A program made the translations under genes and the position numbers. A stretch of 64,000 nucleotides of DNA from Calliopsis andreniformis (taxonomy: Eukaryota; Arthropoda; Insecta; Hymenoptera; Andrenidae), in contig NW_027480438.1 in the NCBI RefSeq assembly GCF_051401765.1, positions 5,084,001-5,148,000 of the forward strand, given 5' to 3'. This document shows positions 40,430 through 54,100 of this stretch, in pieces. Below the pieces are notes generated by a model. The model saw only the letters and a program-made list of their open reading frames with translations, was not told where the DNA came from and did no database searches. The number at the start of each line of letters is the position of its first letter. The stretch's first letter is position 1.

Positions 40430-42775
40430 TACTCAATCTTCAATCCTCAACCCTCAGTCCTCAATGCTCAGTCCTCAATACTCAATCTTCAATCCTCAAT
40501 CCTCAATCCTCAATCCTCAATCCGCAATCCTCAATCCTCAGACATCAATCATCAATCTTCAATCCTCAATGCTCAGTCTTCAATCCTCAATCCTCAATCC
40601 TCAATCCTCAATCCTCAATCCTCAATCCTCTGTCTTCAATCCTCAATCCACAATCCACAATTGTCAATCCTCGTTCTTCAATCCTCAATACCCAATCATC
40701 AATCCTCAATCCTCAATCCTTCATCCTCAATTCTCAATCCTCAATCCTCATTCCTCAGTCCTCAAACCTCAACCCTCAACCCTCAGCCCTCATCCTCAAT
40801 CCTCAATCCCAAATCCTTAATCATCAATCTTCAATCCTCAATACTCAGTCTTGAACCCTCAATCCTCAATCCTCGATCCTCAATCCTCAATCCTCAATCC
40901 CCGTTCCTCAAACCTCAATCCTCAACCCTCAGCCATCATCCCCAATCCTCAATCCTCGTTCCTCAATCCTCAATCCTCAATCCTCAATCCTCAATAGTCA
41001 ATCTCCAATACTAGATCCTCAATCCCCAATCCTCAATCCTTAATCCTCAATCTTCAATCCTCAATCCTCAATTCTCAATCCTCAACACTCAATCCTCAAT
41101 CTTCAATCCTCAATCCTCAATCTTCAAGCCTCTATCCTCAAACCTCAATATTCAATCCTGAATACTCAATCTTCAATCCTCAATACTCAATCTTCAATAC
41201 TCAACACTCGATCCTCAATCCACAATCCTCAATCCTCAATCATCAACATTCAACCCTCAATACTCAATCTTCAATCCTCAATCCTCAGTCTTCAATCTTC
41301 AATCCTCAATCCACAATTGTCAATCCTCATTCTTCAATCCTCAATACCCAATCCTCAATCCCCAATCCTCAATCCTCAATCCTTCATCCTCAATTCTCAA
41401 TCCTCAATCCTCATTCCTCAGTCCTCAAACCTCAACCCTCAACCCTCAATCTTCAATCCTCAATCCTCAATCTTCAAGCCTCTATCCTCAAACCTCAATA
41501 TTCAATCCTGAACACTCAATCTTCAATCCTCAATACTCAATCTTCAATACTCAACACTCAATCCTCAATCCACAATCCTCAATCCTCAATCATCAACATT
41601 CAATCCTCAATACTAAATCTTCAATCCTCAATCCTCAATCCTCAATTGTCAATCCTCATTCTTCAATCCTCAATACCCAATCCTCAATCCTCAATCCTAA
41701 ATCCTCCATCCTCAATTCTCAATCCTCAATCCTCAGTCCTCAGTCCTCAAACCTCAACCCTCAACCCTCAGCCCTCATCCTCAATCCTCAATCCTAAATC
41801 CTCAATCATCAATCTTCAGTCCTCAATACCCAGTATTCAATCCTCAATCCTCAATCCTCAATCCTCAATCCTCAATCCTCAATCATCAATCCTCAATCTT
41901 CAATACTCAATCCTCAATCCTCGATCCTCAATCCTCAATACTCTATCTTCAATCCTCAAACCTCAATCCTCAATCCTCAATCCTGAATCCTCAGTCATCA
42001 ATCCTCAATCCTCAATCCTCGTTCCTCAAACCTCAATCCTCAACCCTCAGCCATCATCCGCAATCCTCAATCCTCGTTCCTCACTCCTCAATCCTCAATC
42101 CTCAATCCTCAATCCTCAATAGCCTTTCTCCAATCCTAGATCCTCAATCCCCAATCCTCAATCCTTAATCCTCAATCTTCAATCCTCAATCCTCAATTCT
42201 CAATCCTCAATACTCAATCCTCAATCCTCAATCCTCAATCCCCAATCCTCAATCTTGAATCCTCAACACTCAATCCTCAAGCCTCAATCCTCAATCATCA
42301 ATCTTCAATCCTGAATACTCAACGATCAATCCTCAATACTCAATCTTCAATCCTCAACCCTCAGTCCTCAATGCTCAATCCTCAATACTCAATCTTCAAT
42401 CCTTAATCCTCAATCCTCAATCCGCAATCCTCAATCCTCAGACATCAGTCATCAATCTGCAATCCTCAATGCTCAGTCTTCAATCCTCAATCCTCAATCC
42501 TCAATCCTCAATCCTCAATCCTCAATCCTCAATCATCAATCCTCAATCTTCAATACTCAATCCTCAATCCTCAATCCACAATTGTGAATCCTCATTCTTC
42601 AATCCTCAATACCCAATCCTCAATCCTCAATCCTCAATCCTCCATCCTCAATTCTCAATCCTCAATCCTCAATCCTCAGTCCTCAGTCCTCAAACCTCAA
42701 CCCTCAACCCTCAGCCCTCATCCTCAATCCTCAATCCTAAATCCTCAATCATCAATCTTCAGTCCTCAATACTCA
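40430..42775 (+). repeat. Segment Y of duplication at offset 4281-4288, copy 1
   Basis: CAATGCTCAGTCC near 40463 corresponds to 44751 (offset 4288). After one heptamer of length difference, CTGTCTTC (40631/44912) and the open frames 41317/45598, 41646/45927 and 42469/46750 all lie at 4281. Similarity ends near 42775/47056, where copy 1 joins the second copy of segment X. Confidence 0.92.
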
Positions 42776-42786
42776 ATCCTCAATAC

Positions 42787-43880
42787 TCAACCATCAATAC
42801 TCAATTCTCAATACTCAATAGAATATCCTGAATTCTCAGTATTCAATACTCAAACATCAATGCTCAACCCTCAGCCCTCATTCTCCATCCTCAATCTTCA
42901 ATTGTCAAACCTCAATCTTCAATCCTCAATACTCAATCTTCGATTCTCACTTCTCAATCCTCAATCCTCAATCCTCAGTCCTCAATCATCAATCTTCATT
43001 CCTCAAACCTCAATCGTCAGCCCTCAGTCCTCATCCTCAATTCTCAATTCCCAATCCTCAAACCTCAATCTTCAATCCTGAACCCTCAATCCTCGATCCA
43101 CAATCCTCAATCCTCAATCATCAACCTTCAATCCTCAATACTCAATCTTCAGTCCTCAGTCCTCAATCCTCAATCGTCTATCCTCATTCTTCAATCCTCA
43201 ATACCCAATCCTCAATCGTCAATCCTCAATCCTCAGTCCTCAGTCCTCAAACCTCAATCCTCAACCCCCAGCCCTCATCCACAATCCTCAATCATAAATC
43301 CTCATTCATCAATCTTCAATCCTCAATACTCAGTCTTCAATCCTCAATCCTCAACACTCAATCCTCAATCCTCAATCCTCAATCATCAATCCTCAATCTT
43401 CAATACTCAATCCTCAATCCTCAATCATCAATACTCAATCCTCAATCCTCAATCTTCAATCCCCAATCCTCAATCTTCAATCCTCAACACTCAATCCTCA
43501 ATCCTCAATCCTCAATCCTCAATCCTCAATAGCCTTTCTCCAATCCTAGATCCTCAATCCCCAATCCTCAATCCTTAATCCTCAATCTTCAATCCTCAAT
43601 CCTCAATTCTCAATCCTCAATACTCAATCCTCAATCCTCAATCCTCAATCCTCAATCCCCAATCCTCAATCTTCAATCCTCAACACTCAATCCTCAAGCC
43701 TCAATCCTCAATCCTCAATCTTCAATCCTGAATACTCAACATTCAATCCTCAATACTCAATCTTCAATCCTCAACCCTCAGTCCTCAATGCTCAATCCTC
43801 AATACTCAATCTTCAATCCTCAATCCTCAATCCTCAATCCGCAATCCTCAATCCTCAGACATCAGTCATCAATCTTCAAT
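42787..43880 (+). repeat. Segment X, copy 2
   Basis: Counterpart of 39.33-40.42 kb at offset 3457. A visible difference is CTCACTTCTC near 42947, where copy 1 has CTCAGTTCTC. Downstream it continues into a module also found at 34.94 kb and 48.03 kb rather than directly into segment Y. Confidence 0.92.
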
Positions 43881-44714
43881 CCTCAATGCTCAGTCTTCAA
43901 TCCTCAATCCTCAATCCTCAATCCTCAATCCTCAATCCTCAATCCTCAGTCATCAATACTCAATCTTCAATACTCAATCCTCAATCCCCGATCCTCAATC
44001 CTTAATACTCAATCCTCAATCCTCAATCATCAATCCCCAATCATCAACCTTCAATCCTCAATACTTAGTCTTCAATCCTCAATCCTCAATCCTCAATCCT
44101 CAATCCTCAATCCTCAGTCTTCAATCCTCAATCCTCAATACACAATTGTCAATCCTCATTCTTCAATCCTCAATACCGAATCCTCAATCCTCAATCCTCA
44201 ATCCTCCATCCTCAATTCTGAATCCTCAAACCTCAGTCCTCAGTCCTCAAACCTCAACCCTCAACCCTCAGCCCTCATCCTCAATCCTCAATCCTAAATC
44301 CTCAATCATCAATCTTCAATCCTCAATACTCAGTCTTCAACCCTCAATCCTCAATCCTCAATCCTCAATCCTCAATCCTCAATCCTCAATCATCAATCCT
44401 CAATCTTCAATACTCAATCCTCAATCCTCGATAATCAATCCTCAATCCTCAATCCTCAATCCTCAATCCTCAGTCATCAATCCTCAATCCTCAATACTCA
44501 ATCGTCAATACTCAATCTTTAATCCTCAGTCCTCAATTCTCAATCCTCAATCCTCGTTCCTCAAACCTCAATCCTCAACCCTCAGTCCTCATACTCAATT
44601 CTCAATCCTCAATCCTCAAACCTCAATCCTCATTCTTCAATCCTCAATACTCAATACTCAACCATCAATCCTCAATTTTCAATCTTCAATCCTGAATACT
44701 CAATCTGCAATCCT
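43881..44714 (+). repeat. Linker array between segment X copy 2 and segment Y copy 2
   Basis: Heptamer array resembling 35.0-35.8 kb (offset about 8840). Contains CCCGATCC, CTTAATACTC, CCTCGATAATC and CAATCTTTAATCC. No gene. It is absent between X and Y in the first pair, so the two X-Y junctions have different structures. Confidence 0.75.
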
Positions 44715-47056
44715 CAATACTCAATCTTCAATCCTCAACCCTCAGTCCTCAATGCTCAGTCCTCAATACTCAATCTTCAATCCTCAATCCTCAATCCTCA
44801 ATCCGCAATCCTCAATCCTCAGACATCAATCATCAATCTTCAATCCTCAATGGTCAGTCTTCAATCCTCAATCCTCAATCCTCAATCCTCAATCCTCAAT
44901 CCTCAATCCTCTGTCTTCAATCCTCAATCCTCAATCCACAATTGTCAATCCTCGTTCTTCAATCCTCAATACCCAATCATCAATCCTCAATCCTCAATCC
45001 TTCATCCTCAATTCTCAATCCTCAATCCTCATTCCTCAGTCCTCAAACCTCAACCCTCAACCCTCAGCCCTCATCCTCAATCCTCAATCCCAAATCCTTA
45101 ATCATCAATCTTCAATCCTCAATACTCAGTCTTGAACCCTCAATCCTCAATCCTCGATCCTCAATCCTCAATCCTCAATCCCCGTTCCTCAAACCTCAAT
45201 CCTCAACCCTCAGCCATCATCCCCAATCCTCAATCCTCGTTCCTCAATCCTCAATCCTCAATCCTCAATCCTCAATAGTCAATCTCCAATACTAGATCCT
45301 CAATCCCCAATCCTCAATCCTTAATCCTCAATCTTCAATCCTCAATCCTCAATTCTCAATCCTCAACACTCAATCCTCAATCTTCAATCCTCAATCCTCA
45401 ATCTTCAAGCCTCTATCCTCAAACCTCAATATTCAATCCTGAATACTCAATCTTCAATCCTCAATACTCAATCTTCAATACTCAACACTCGATCCTCAAT
45501 CCACAATCCTCAATCCTCAATCATCAACATTCAACCCTCAATACTCAATCTTCAATCCTCAATCCTCAGTCTTCAATCTTCAATCCTCAATCCACAATTG
45601 TCAATCCTCATTCTTCAATCCTCAATACCCAATCCTCAATCCCCAATCCTCAATCCTCAATCCTTCATCCTCAATTCTCAATCCTCAATCCTCATTCCTC
45701 AGTCCTCAAACCTCAACCCTCAACCCTCAATCTTCAATCCTCAATCCTCAATCTTCAAGCCTCTATCCTCAAACCTCAATATTCAATCCTGAACACTCAA
45801 TCTTCAATCCTCAATACTCAATCTTCAATACTCAACACTCAATCCTCAATCCACAATCCTCAATCCTCAATCATCAACATTCAATCCTCAATACTAAATC
45901 TTCAATCCTCAATCCTCAATCCTCAATTGTCAATCCTCATTCTTCAATCCTCAATACCCAATCCTCAATCCTCAATCCTAAATCCTCCATCCTCAATTCT
46001 CAATCCTCAATCCTCAGTCCTCAGTCCTCAAACCTCAACCCTCAGCCCTCAGCCCTCATCCTCAATCCTCAATCCTAAATCCTCAATCATCAATCTTCAG
46101 TCCTCAATACCCAGTATTCAATCCTCAATCCTCAATCCTCAATCCTCAATCCTCAATCCTCAATCATCAATCCTCAATCTTCAATACTCAATCCTCAATC
46201 CTCGATCCTCAATCCTCAATACTCTATCTTCAATCCTCAAACCTCAATCCTCAATCCTCAATCCTGAATCCTCAGTCATCAATCCTCAATCCTCAATCCT
46301 CGTTCCTCAAACCTCAATCCTCAACCCTCAGCCATCATCCGCAATCCTCAATCCTCGTTCCTCACTCCTCAATCCTCAATCCTCAATCCTCAATCCTCAA
46401 TAGCCTTTCTCCAATCCTAGATCCTCAATCCCCAATCCTCAATCCTTAATCCTCAATCTTCAATCCTCAATCCTCAATTCTCAATCCTCAATACTCAATC
46501 CTCAATCCTCAATCCTCAATCCCCAATCCTCAATCTTGAATCCTCAACACTCAATCCTCAAGCCTCAATCCTCAATCATCAATCTTCAATCCTGAATACT
46601 CAACGATCAATCCTCAATACTCAATCTTCAATCCTCAACCCTCAGTCCTCAATGCTCAATCCTCAATACTCAATCTTCAATCCTTAATCCTCAATCCTCA
46701 ATCCGCAATCCTCAATCCTCAGACATCAGTCATCAATCTGCAATCCTCAATGCTCAGTCTTCAATCCTCAATCCTCAATCCTCAATCCTCAATCCTCAAT
46801 CCTCAATCCTCAATCATCAATCCTCAATCTTCAATACTCAATCCTCAATCCTCAATCCACAATTGTCAATCCTCATTCTTCAATCCTCAATACCCAATCC
46901 TCAATCCTCAATCCTCAATCCTCCATCCTCAATTCTCAATCCTCAATCCTCAATCCTCAGTCCTCAGTCCTCAAACCTCAACCCTCAACCCTCAGCCCTC
47001 ATCCTCAATCCTCAATCCTAAATCCTCAATCATCAATCTTCAGTCCTCAATACTCA
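44715..47056 (+). repeat. Segment Y, copy 2
   Basis: Counterpart of 40.43-42.78 kb. Visible differences include CTCAGCCCTCAGCCC near 46043, where copy 1 has CTCAACCCTCAGCCC, and CAATTGTCAATCC near 46865, where copy 1 has CAATTGTGAATCC. The order and lengths are otherwise kept for about 2.3 kb. Confidence 0.92.
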
Positions 47057-50000
47057 GTCTTCAATCCTCAATCCTCAATCCTCAATCATCAATCCTCAAT
47101 CCTCAATCATCAATCCTCAATCTTCAATACTCAATCCTCAATCCTCGATCCTCAATCCTCAATACTCTAGCTTCAATCCTCAATCCTCAATCCTCAATCC
47201 TCAATCCTGAATCCTCAGTCATCAATCCTCAATCCTCAATACTCAATCGTCAATACTCAGTCGTCAATCCTCAGTCCTCAATTCTCAATTCTCAATCCTC
47301 GTTCCCCAAACCTCAATCCTCAACCGTCAGTCTTCATACTCCATTCTCAATCCTCAATCCTCAAACCTCAATCCTCATTCTTCAATCCTCAATCCTCAAT
47401 ACTCAACCACCAATCCTCAATTCTCAATACTCCATTCTCAATACTCAATAGAATATCCTGAATTCTCAGTATTCAATACTCAAACCTCAATCCTCAATCC
47501 TCAGCCCTCATCCTCCATCCTCAATACTCAATCCTCAATCCTCCATCTTCAATCCTCAATACACAATATTCAATTTTCAATCCTCAATCCTCAATCCTCA
47601 TTCCTCAATCCTCAGTCATCAATCCTCAATCTTCAATACTATTTCGTCTATCCGCAGTCCTCAATCCTCAATCCTCAATCCTCGTTCCTCAAACCTCAAT
47701 CCTCAACCCTCAGCCATCATCCGCAATCCTCAATCCTCGTTCCTCACTCCTCAATCCTCAATCCTCAATCCTCAATCCTCAATAGCCTTTCTCCAATCCT
47801 AGATCCTCAATCCCCAATCCTCAATCCTTAATCCTGAATCTTCAATCCTCAATCCTCAATTCTCAATCCTCAATACTCAATCCTCAATCCTCAATCCCCA
47901 ATCCTCAATCTTCAATCCTCAACACTCAATCCTCAAGCCTCAATCCTCAATCCTCAATCTTCAATCCTGAATACTCAACATTCAATCCTCAATACTCAAT
48001 CTTCAATCCTCAACCCTCAGTCCTCAATGCTCAATCCTCAATACTCAATCTTCAATCCTCAATCCTCAATCCTCAATCCGCAATCCTCAATCCTCAGACA
48101 TCAGTCATCAATCTTCAATCCTCAATGCTCAGTCTTCAATCCTCAATCCTCAATCCTCAATCCTCAATCCTCAATCCTCAATCCTCAATCATCAATCCTC
48201 AATCTTCAGTACTCAATCCCCAATCCCCGATCCTCAATCCTTAATACTCAATCCTCAATCCTCAATCATCAATCCCCAATCATCAACCTTCAATCCTGAA
48301 TACTTAGTCTTCAATCCTCAATCCTCAATCCTCAATCCTCAATCCTCAATCCTCAGTCTTCAATCCTCGATCCTCAATCCACAATTGTCAATCCTCATTC
48401 TTCAATCCTCAATACCCAATCCTCAATCCTCAATCCTCAATCCTCCATCCTCAATTCTCAATCCTCAATCCTCAGTCCTCAGTCCTCAAACCTCAACCCT
48501 CAACCCTCAGCCCTCATCCTCAATCCTCAATCCTAAATCCTCAATCATCAATCTTCAATCCTCAATACTCAGTCTTCAACCCTCAATCCTCAATCCTCAA
48601 TCCTCAATCCTAAATCCTCAATCATCAATCCTCAATCTTCAATACTCAATCCTCAATCCTCGATCCTCAATCCTCAATCCTCAATCCTCGTTCCTCAAAC
48701 CTCAATCCTCAACCCTCAGCCATCATCCCCAATCCTCAATCCTCGTTCCTCAATCCTCAATCCTCAATCCTCAATCCTCAATAGTCAATCTCCAATCCTA
48801 GATCCTCAATCCCCAATCCTCAATCCTTAATCCTCAATCTTCAATCCTCAATCCTCAATTCTCAATCCTCAACACTCAATCCTCAATCCTCAATCCTCAA
48901 TCCCCAATCCTCAATCTTCAATCCTCAATCCTCAATCTTCAAGCCTCTATCCTCAATCCTCAATATTCAATCCTGAATACTCAATCTTCAATCCTCAATA
49001 CTCAATCTTCAATACTCAACACTCAATCCTCAATCCACAATCCTCAATCCTCAATCATCAACATTCAATCCTCAATACTCAATCTTCAATCCTCAATCCT
49101 CAATCCTCAATTGTCAATCCTCATTCTTCAATCCTCAATACCCAATCCTCAATCCTCAATCCTCAATCCTCCATCCTCAATTCTCAATCCTCAATCCTCA
49201 GTCCTCAGTCCTCAAACCTCAACCCTCAAACCTCAGACCTCATCCTCAATCCTCAATCCTAAATCCTCAATCATCAATCTTCAGTCCTCAATACTCAGTC
49301 TTCAATCCTCAATCCTCAATCCTCAATCCTCAATCCTCAATCCTCAATCATCAATCCTCAATCTTCAATACTCAATCCTCAATCCTCGATCCTCAATCCT
49401 CAATACTCTATCTTCAATCCTCAATCCTCAATCCTCAATCCTCAATCCTGAATCCACAGTCATCAATCCTCAATCCTCAATACTCAATCGTCAATACTCA
49501 GTCGTCAATCCTCAGTCCTCAATTCTCAATTCCCAATCCTCGTTCCCCAAACCTCAATCCTCAACCGTCAGCCTTCATACTCCATTCTCAATCCTCAATC
49601 CTCAAACCTCAATCCTCATTCTTCAATCCTCAATCCTCAATACTCAACCATCAATCCTCAATTCTCAATACTCCATTCTCAATACTCAATAGAATATCCT
49701 GAATTCTCAGTATTCAATACTCAAACCTCAATCCTCAACCATCAGCCCTCATCCTCCATCCTCAATCCTCAATCCTCAATCCTCAATCTTCAATCCTCAA
49801 TACACAATATTCAATTTTCAATCCTCAATCCTCAATCCTCAATCCTCAATCCTCAGTCATCAATCCTCAATCTTCAATACTCAATCGTCTATCCGCAGTC
49901 CTCAATCCTCAATCCTCAATCCTCGTTCCTCAAACCTCAATCCTCAACCCTCAGCCATCATCCGCAATCCTCAGTCCTCGTTCCTCACTCCTCAATCCTC

Positions 50001-50240
50001 AATCCTCAATCCTCAATCCTCAATAGCCTTTCTCCAATCCTAGATCCTCAATCCCCGATCCTCAATCCTTAATCCTCAATCTTCAATCCTCAATCCTCAA
50101 TTCTCAATCCTCAATACTCAATCCTCAATCCTCAATCCTCAATCCCCAATCCTCAATCTTCAATCCTCAACACTCAATCCTCAAGCCTCAATCCTCAATC
50201 CTCAATCTTCAATCCTGAATACTCAACATTCAATCCTCAA
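47057..50240 (+). repeat. Duplication at offset 2241
   Basis: The TCGTCAATACTCAGTCGTC module near 47247 and marker 47448 recur near 49488 and 49689. AATAGCCTTTCTCC at 47784 recurs at 50025, also 2241 apart. Between the copies lies a 48.03-48.3 kb module also present at 43.79, 51.2 and 57.71 kb. The left unit carries the odd ATACTATTTCGTC (47641); the right unit has ATACTCAATCGTC. Confidence 0.87.
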
Positions 50241-51114
50241 TACTCAATCCTCAATCCTCCATCTTCAATCCTCAATACACAATATTCAATTTTCAATCCT
50301 CAATCCTCAATCCTCATTCCTCAATCCTCAGTCATCAATCCTCAATCTTCAATACTATTTCGTCTATCCGCAGTCCTCAATCCTCAATCCTCAATCCTCG
50401 TTCCTCAAACCTCAATCCTCAACCCTCAGCCATCATCCGCAATCCTCAATCCTCGTTCCTCACTCCTCAATCCTCAATCCTCAATCCTCAATCCTCAATA
50501 GCCTTTCTCCAATCCTAGATCCTCAATCCCCAATCCTCAATCCTTAATCCTGAATCTTCAATCCTCAATCCTCAATTCTCAATCCTCAATACTCAATCCT
50601 CAATCCTCAATCCCCAATCCTCAATCTTCAATCCTCAACACTCAATCCTCAAGCCTCAATCCTCAATCCTCAATCTTCAATCCTGAATACTCAACATTCA
50701 ATCCTCAATACTCAATCTTCAATCCTCAATCCTCAATTCTCAATCCTCAATACTCAATCCTCAATCCTCAATCCTCAATCCCCAATCCTCAATCTTCAAT
50801 CCTCAACACTCAATCCTCAAGCCTCAATCCTCAATCCTCAATCTTCAATCCTGAATACTCAACATTCAATCCTCAATACTCAATCCTCAATCCTCCATCT
50901 TCAATCCTCAATACACAATATTCAATTTTCAATCCTCAATCCTCAATCCTCATTCCTCAATCCTCAGTCATCAATCCTCAATCTTCAATACTATTTCGTC
51001 TATCCGCAGTCCTCAATCCTCAATCCTCAATCCTCGTTCCTCAAACCTCAATCCTCAACCCTCAGCCATCATCCGCAATCCTCAATCCTCGTTCCTCACT
51101 CCTCAATCCTCAAG
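50241..51114 (+). repeat. 636 bp duplication with the ATTTCGTC landmark
   Basis: ATTTCGTCTATCCGCAG lies at 50357 and 50993 (offset 636), with CTCCATCTTC and ATTCAATTTT upstream of both. The same landmark is at 47641 and 57324 and nowhere else that I saw. The right unit is cut short near 51110: CTCACTCCTCAATCC joins CTCAAGCCTC directly, where the matching place near 57430-57615 has 175 bp more. Confidence 0.88.
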
Positions 51115-54100
51115 CCTCAATCCTCAATCCTCAATCTTCAATCCTGAATACTCAACATTCAATCCTCAATACTCAATCTTCAATCCTCAACCCTCAGTCC
51201 TCAATGCTCAATCCTCAATACTCAATCTTCAATCCTCAATCCTCAATCCTCAATCCGCAATCCTCAATCCTCAGACATCAGTCATCAATCTTCAATCCTC
51301 AGTGCTCAGTCTTCAATCCTCAATCCTCAATCCTCAATCCTCAATCCTCAATCCTCAATCCTCAATCATCAATCCTCAATCTTCAGTACTCAATCCCCAA
51401 TCCCCGATCCTCAATCCTTAATACTCAATCCTCAATCCTCAATCATCAATCCCCAATCATCAACCTTCAATCCTCGATCCTCAATCCACAATTGTCAATC
51501 CTCATTCTTCAATCCTCAATACCCAATCCTCAATCCTCAATCCTCAATCCTCCATCCTCAATTCTCAATCCTCAATCCTCAGTCCTCAGTCCACAAACCT
51601 CAACCCTCAACCCTCAGCCCTCATCCTCAATCCTCAATCCTAAATCCTGAATCATCAATCTTCAATCCTCAATACTCAGTCTTCAACCCTCAATCCTCAA
51701 TCCTCAATCCTCAATCCTCAATCCTCAATCCTCAATCATCAATCCTCAATCTTCAATACTCAATCCTCAATCCTCGATCCTCAATCCTCAATACTCAATC
51801 TTCAATCCTCAATCCTCAATCCTCAATCCTCAATCCTCAATCCTCAGTCATCAATCCTCAATCCTCAATACTCAATCGTCAATACTCAATCGTTAATCCT
51901 CAGTCCTCAATTCTCAATCCCCAATCGTCGTTCCTCAAACCTCAATCCTCAACCCTCAGTCCTCATACTCAATTCTCAGTCCTCAATCCTCAAACCTCAA
52001 TCCTCATTCTTCAATCCTCAATCCTCAATACTCAACCATCAATCCTCAATTCTCAATACTCAATTCTCAATACTCAATAGAATATCCTGAATTCTCAGTA
52101 TTCAATACTCAAACCTCAATCCTCAACCCTCAGCCCTCATCCTCCATCCTCAATCCTCAATCCTCAACCCTCAATCTTCAGCCCTCAATACTCAATATTC
52201 AATTTTCAATCCTCAATCCTCGATCCTCAATTCTCAATCCTCAATCCTCAATCCTCAGTCATCAATCCTCAATCTTCAATACTCAATCGTCAATCCGCAG
52301 TCCTCAATCCTCAATCCTCAATCCTCGTTCCTCAAACCTCAATCCTCAACCCTCAGTCATCATCCTCAATCCTCAATCCTCGTTCCTCACTCCTCAATCC
52401 TAAATCCTCAATCCTCAATCCTCAATATCCAATCTCCAATCCTAGATCCTCAATCCCCAATCCTCAGTCCTTAATCCTCAATCTTCAATGCTCAATCCTC
52501 AATTCTCAATCCTCAATACTCAATCCTCAATCCTCAATCCTCAATCCCCAATCCTCAATCTTCAATCCTCAACCCTCAATCCTCAAGCCTCAATCCTCAA
52601 TCCTCAATCTTCAACCCTGAATACTCAATCTTCAATCCTCAATACTCAATCTTCAATCCTCAACCCTCAATCCTCAACCCTCAATCCTCAATACTCAATC
52701 TTCAATCCTCAATCCTCAATCCTCAATCCGCAATCCTCAATCCTCAATCCTCAACACTCAATCGTCAATACTCAATCGTCAATCCTCGGTCCTCAATTCT
52801 CAATCCTCAATCCTCGTTCCTCAAACCTCAATCCTCAACCCTCAGTCCTCATACTCAATTCACAATCCTCAATCCTCAAACCTCAATCTTCAATCCTCAA
52901 TACTCAATCCTCAATCCTCAATACTCAACCATCAATCCTCAATTCTCAATACTCAATAGAACATCCTGAATTCTCAGTATTCAATACTCAAACCTCAATC
53001 CTCAACCCTCAGCCCTCATCCTCCATCCTCAATCCTCAATCCTCAATCCTCAATCCTCAAACTTCAATCCTGAATACTCAACCTTCAATCTTCAATACTC
53101 AATCTTCAATCCTCAACCCTCAATCCTCAATCCACAATCCTGAATCCTCAATCATCAACCTTCAATCCTCAATACTCTATCTTCAATCCTCGATCCTCAA
53201 TCCTGAATTGTCAATCCTCATTCTTCAATCCTCAATACCCAATCGTCAATCCTCAATCCTCAATCCTCAATCCTCAATACTCAATCTTCAATCCTCAATC
53301 CTCAATCCTCAATCCGCAATCCTCAATCCTCAGTCATCAATCCTCAATCCTCAATACTCAATCGTCAATCATCAGTCCTCAATTCTCAATCCTCAATCCT
53401 CGTTCCTCAAACCTCAATCCTCAACCCTCAGTCCTCATCCTCAATTGTTAATCCTCAATCCTCAAACCTCAATCTTCAAACCTCAATACTCAATCCTCAA
53501 TCCTCAATACTCAACCATCAAACCTCAATTCTCAATACTCAACAGAATATCCTGAATTCTCAGTATTCAATACTCAAACCTCAATCCTCAACCCTCAGCC
53601 ATCATCCTCCATCCTCAATCCTCAATACTCAAACCTCAATCTTCAATCCTCTATACTCAATCTTCGATTCTCAATTCTCAATCCTCAATCCTCAATCCCC
53701 AATCCTCAATCTTCAATCCTCAATCCTCAATCCTCAATCCTCAATCCTCAATCCTCAATCATCAATACTCAATCTTCAATCCTCAATCCTCAATCCTCAA
53801 TCCTCAATCCTCAATTATCTGTCATGAATACTCAATCTTCGTAACTCAATCCTCAATCCTCAATCCTCAGTCCGCAATCCTCAATCCTCAGACATCAATC
53901 ATCAATCTTCAATCCTCAATGCTCAGTCTTCAATCCTCAATCCTCAATCCTCAATCCTCAATCCTCAATCCTCAATCCTCAATCCTCAATCATCAATCCT
54001 CAATCTTCAATACTCAATCCTCAATCCTCGATCCTCAAACCTTAATACTCAATCCTCAATCCTCAATCATCAATCCCCAATCATCAACCTTCAATTCTCA

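Noticed and set aside
52488..53555. 355-codon open frame with an identical twin at 58994-60061, suggesting a conserved protein
   Set aside because: Identity is explained by the block duplication at offset 6506, which extends well beyond the frame on both sides and includes non-open sequence.
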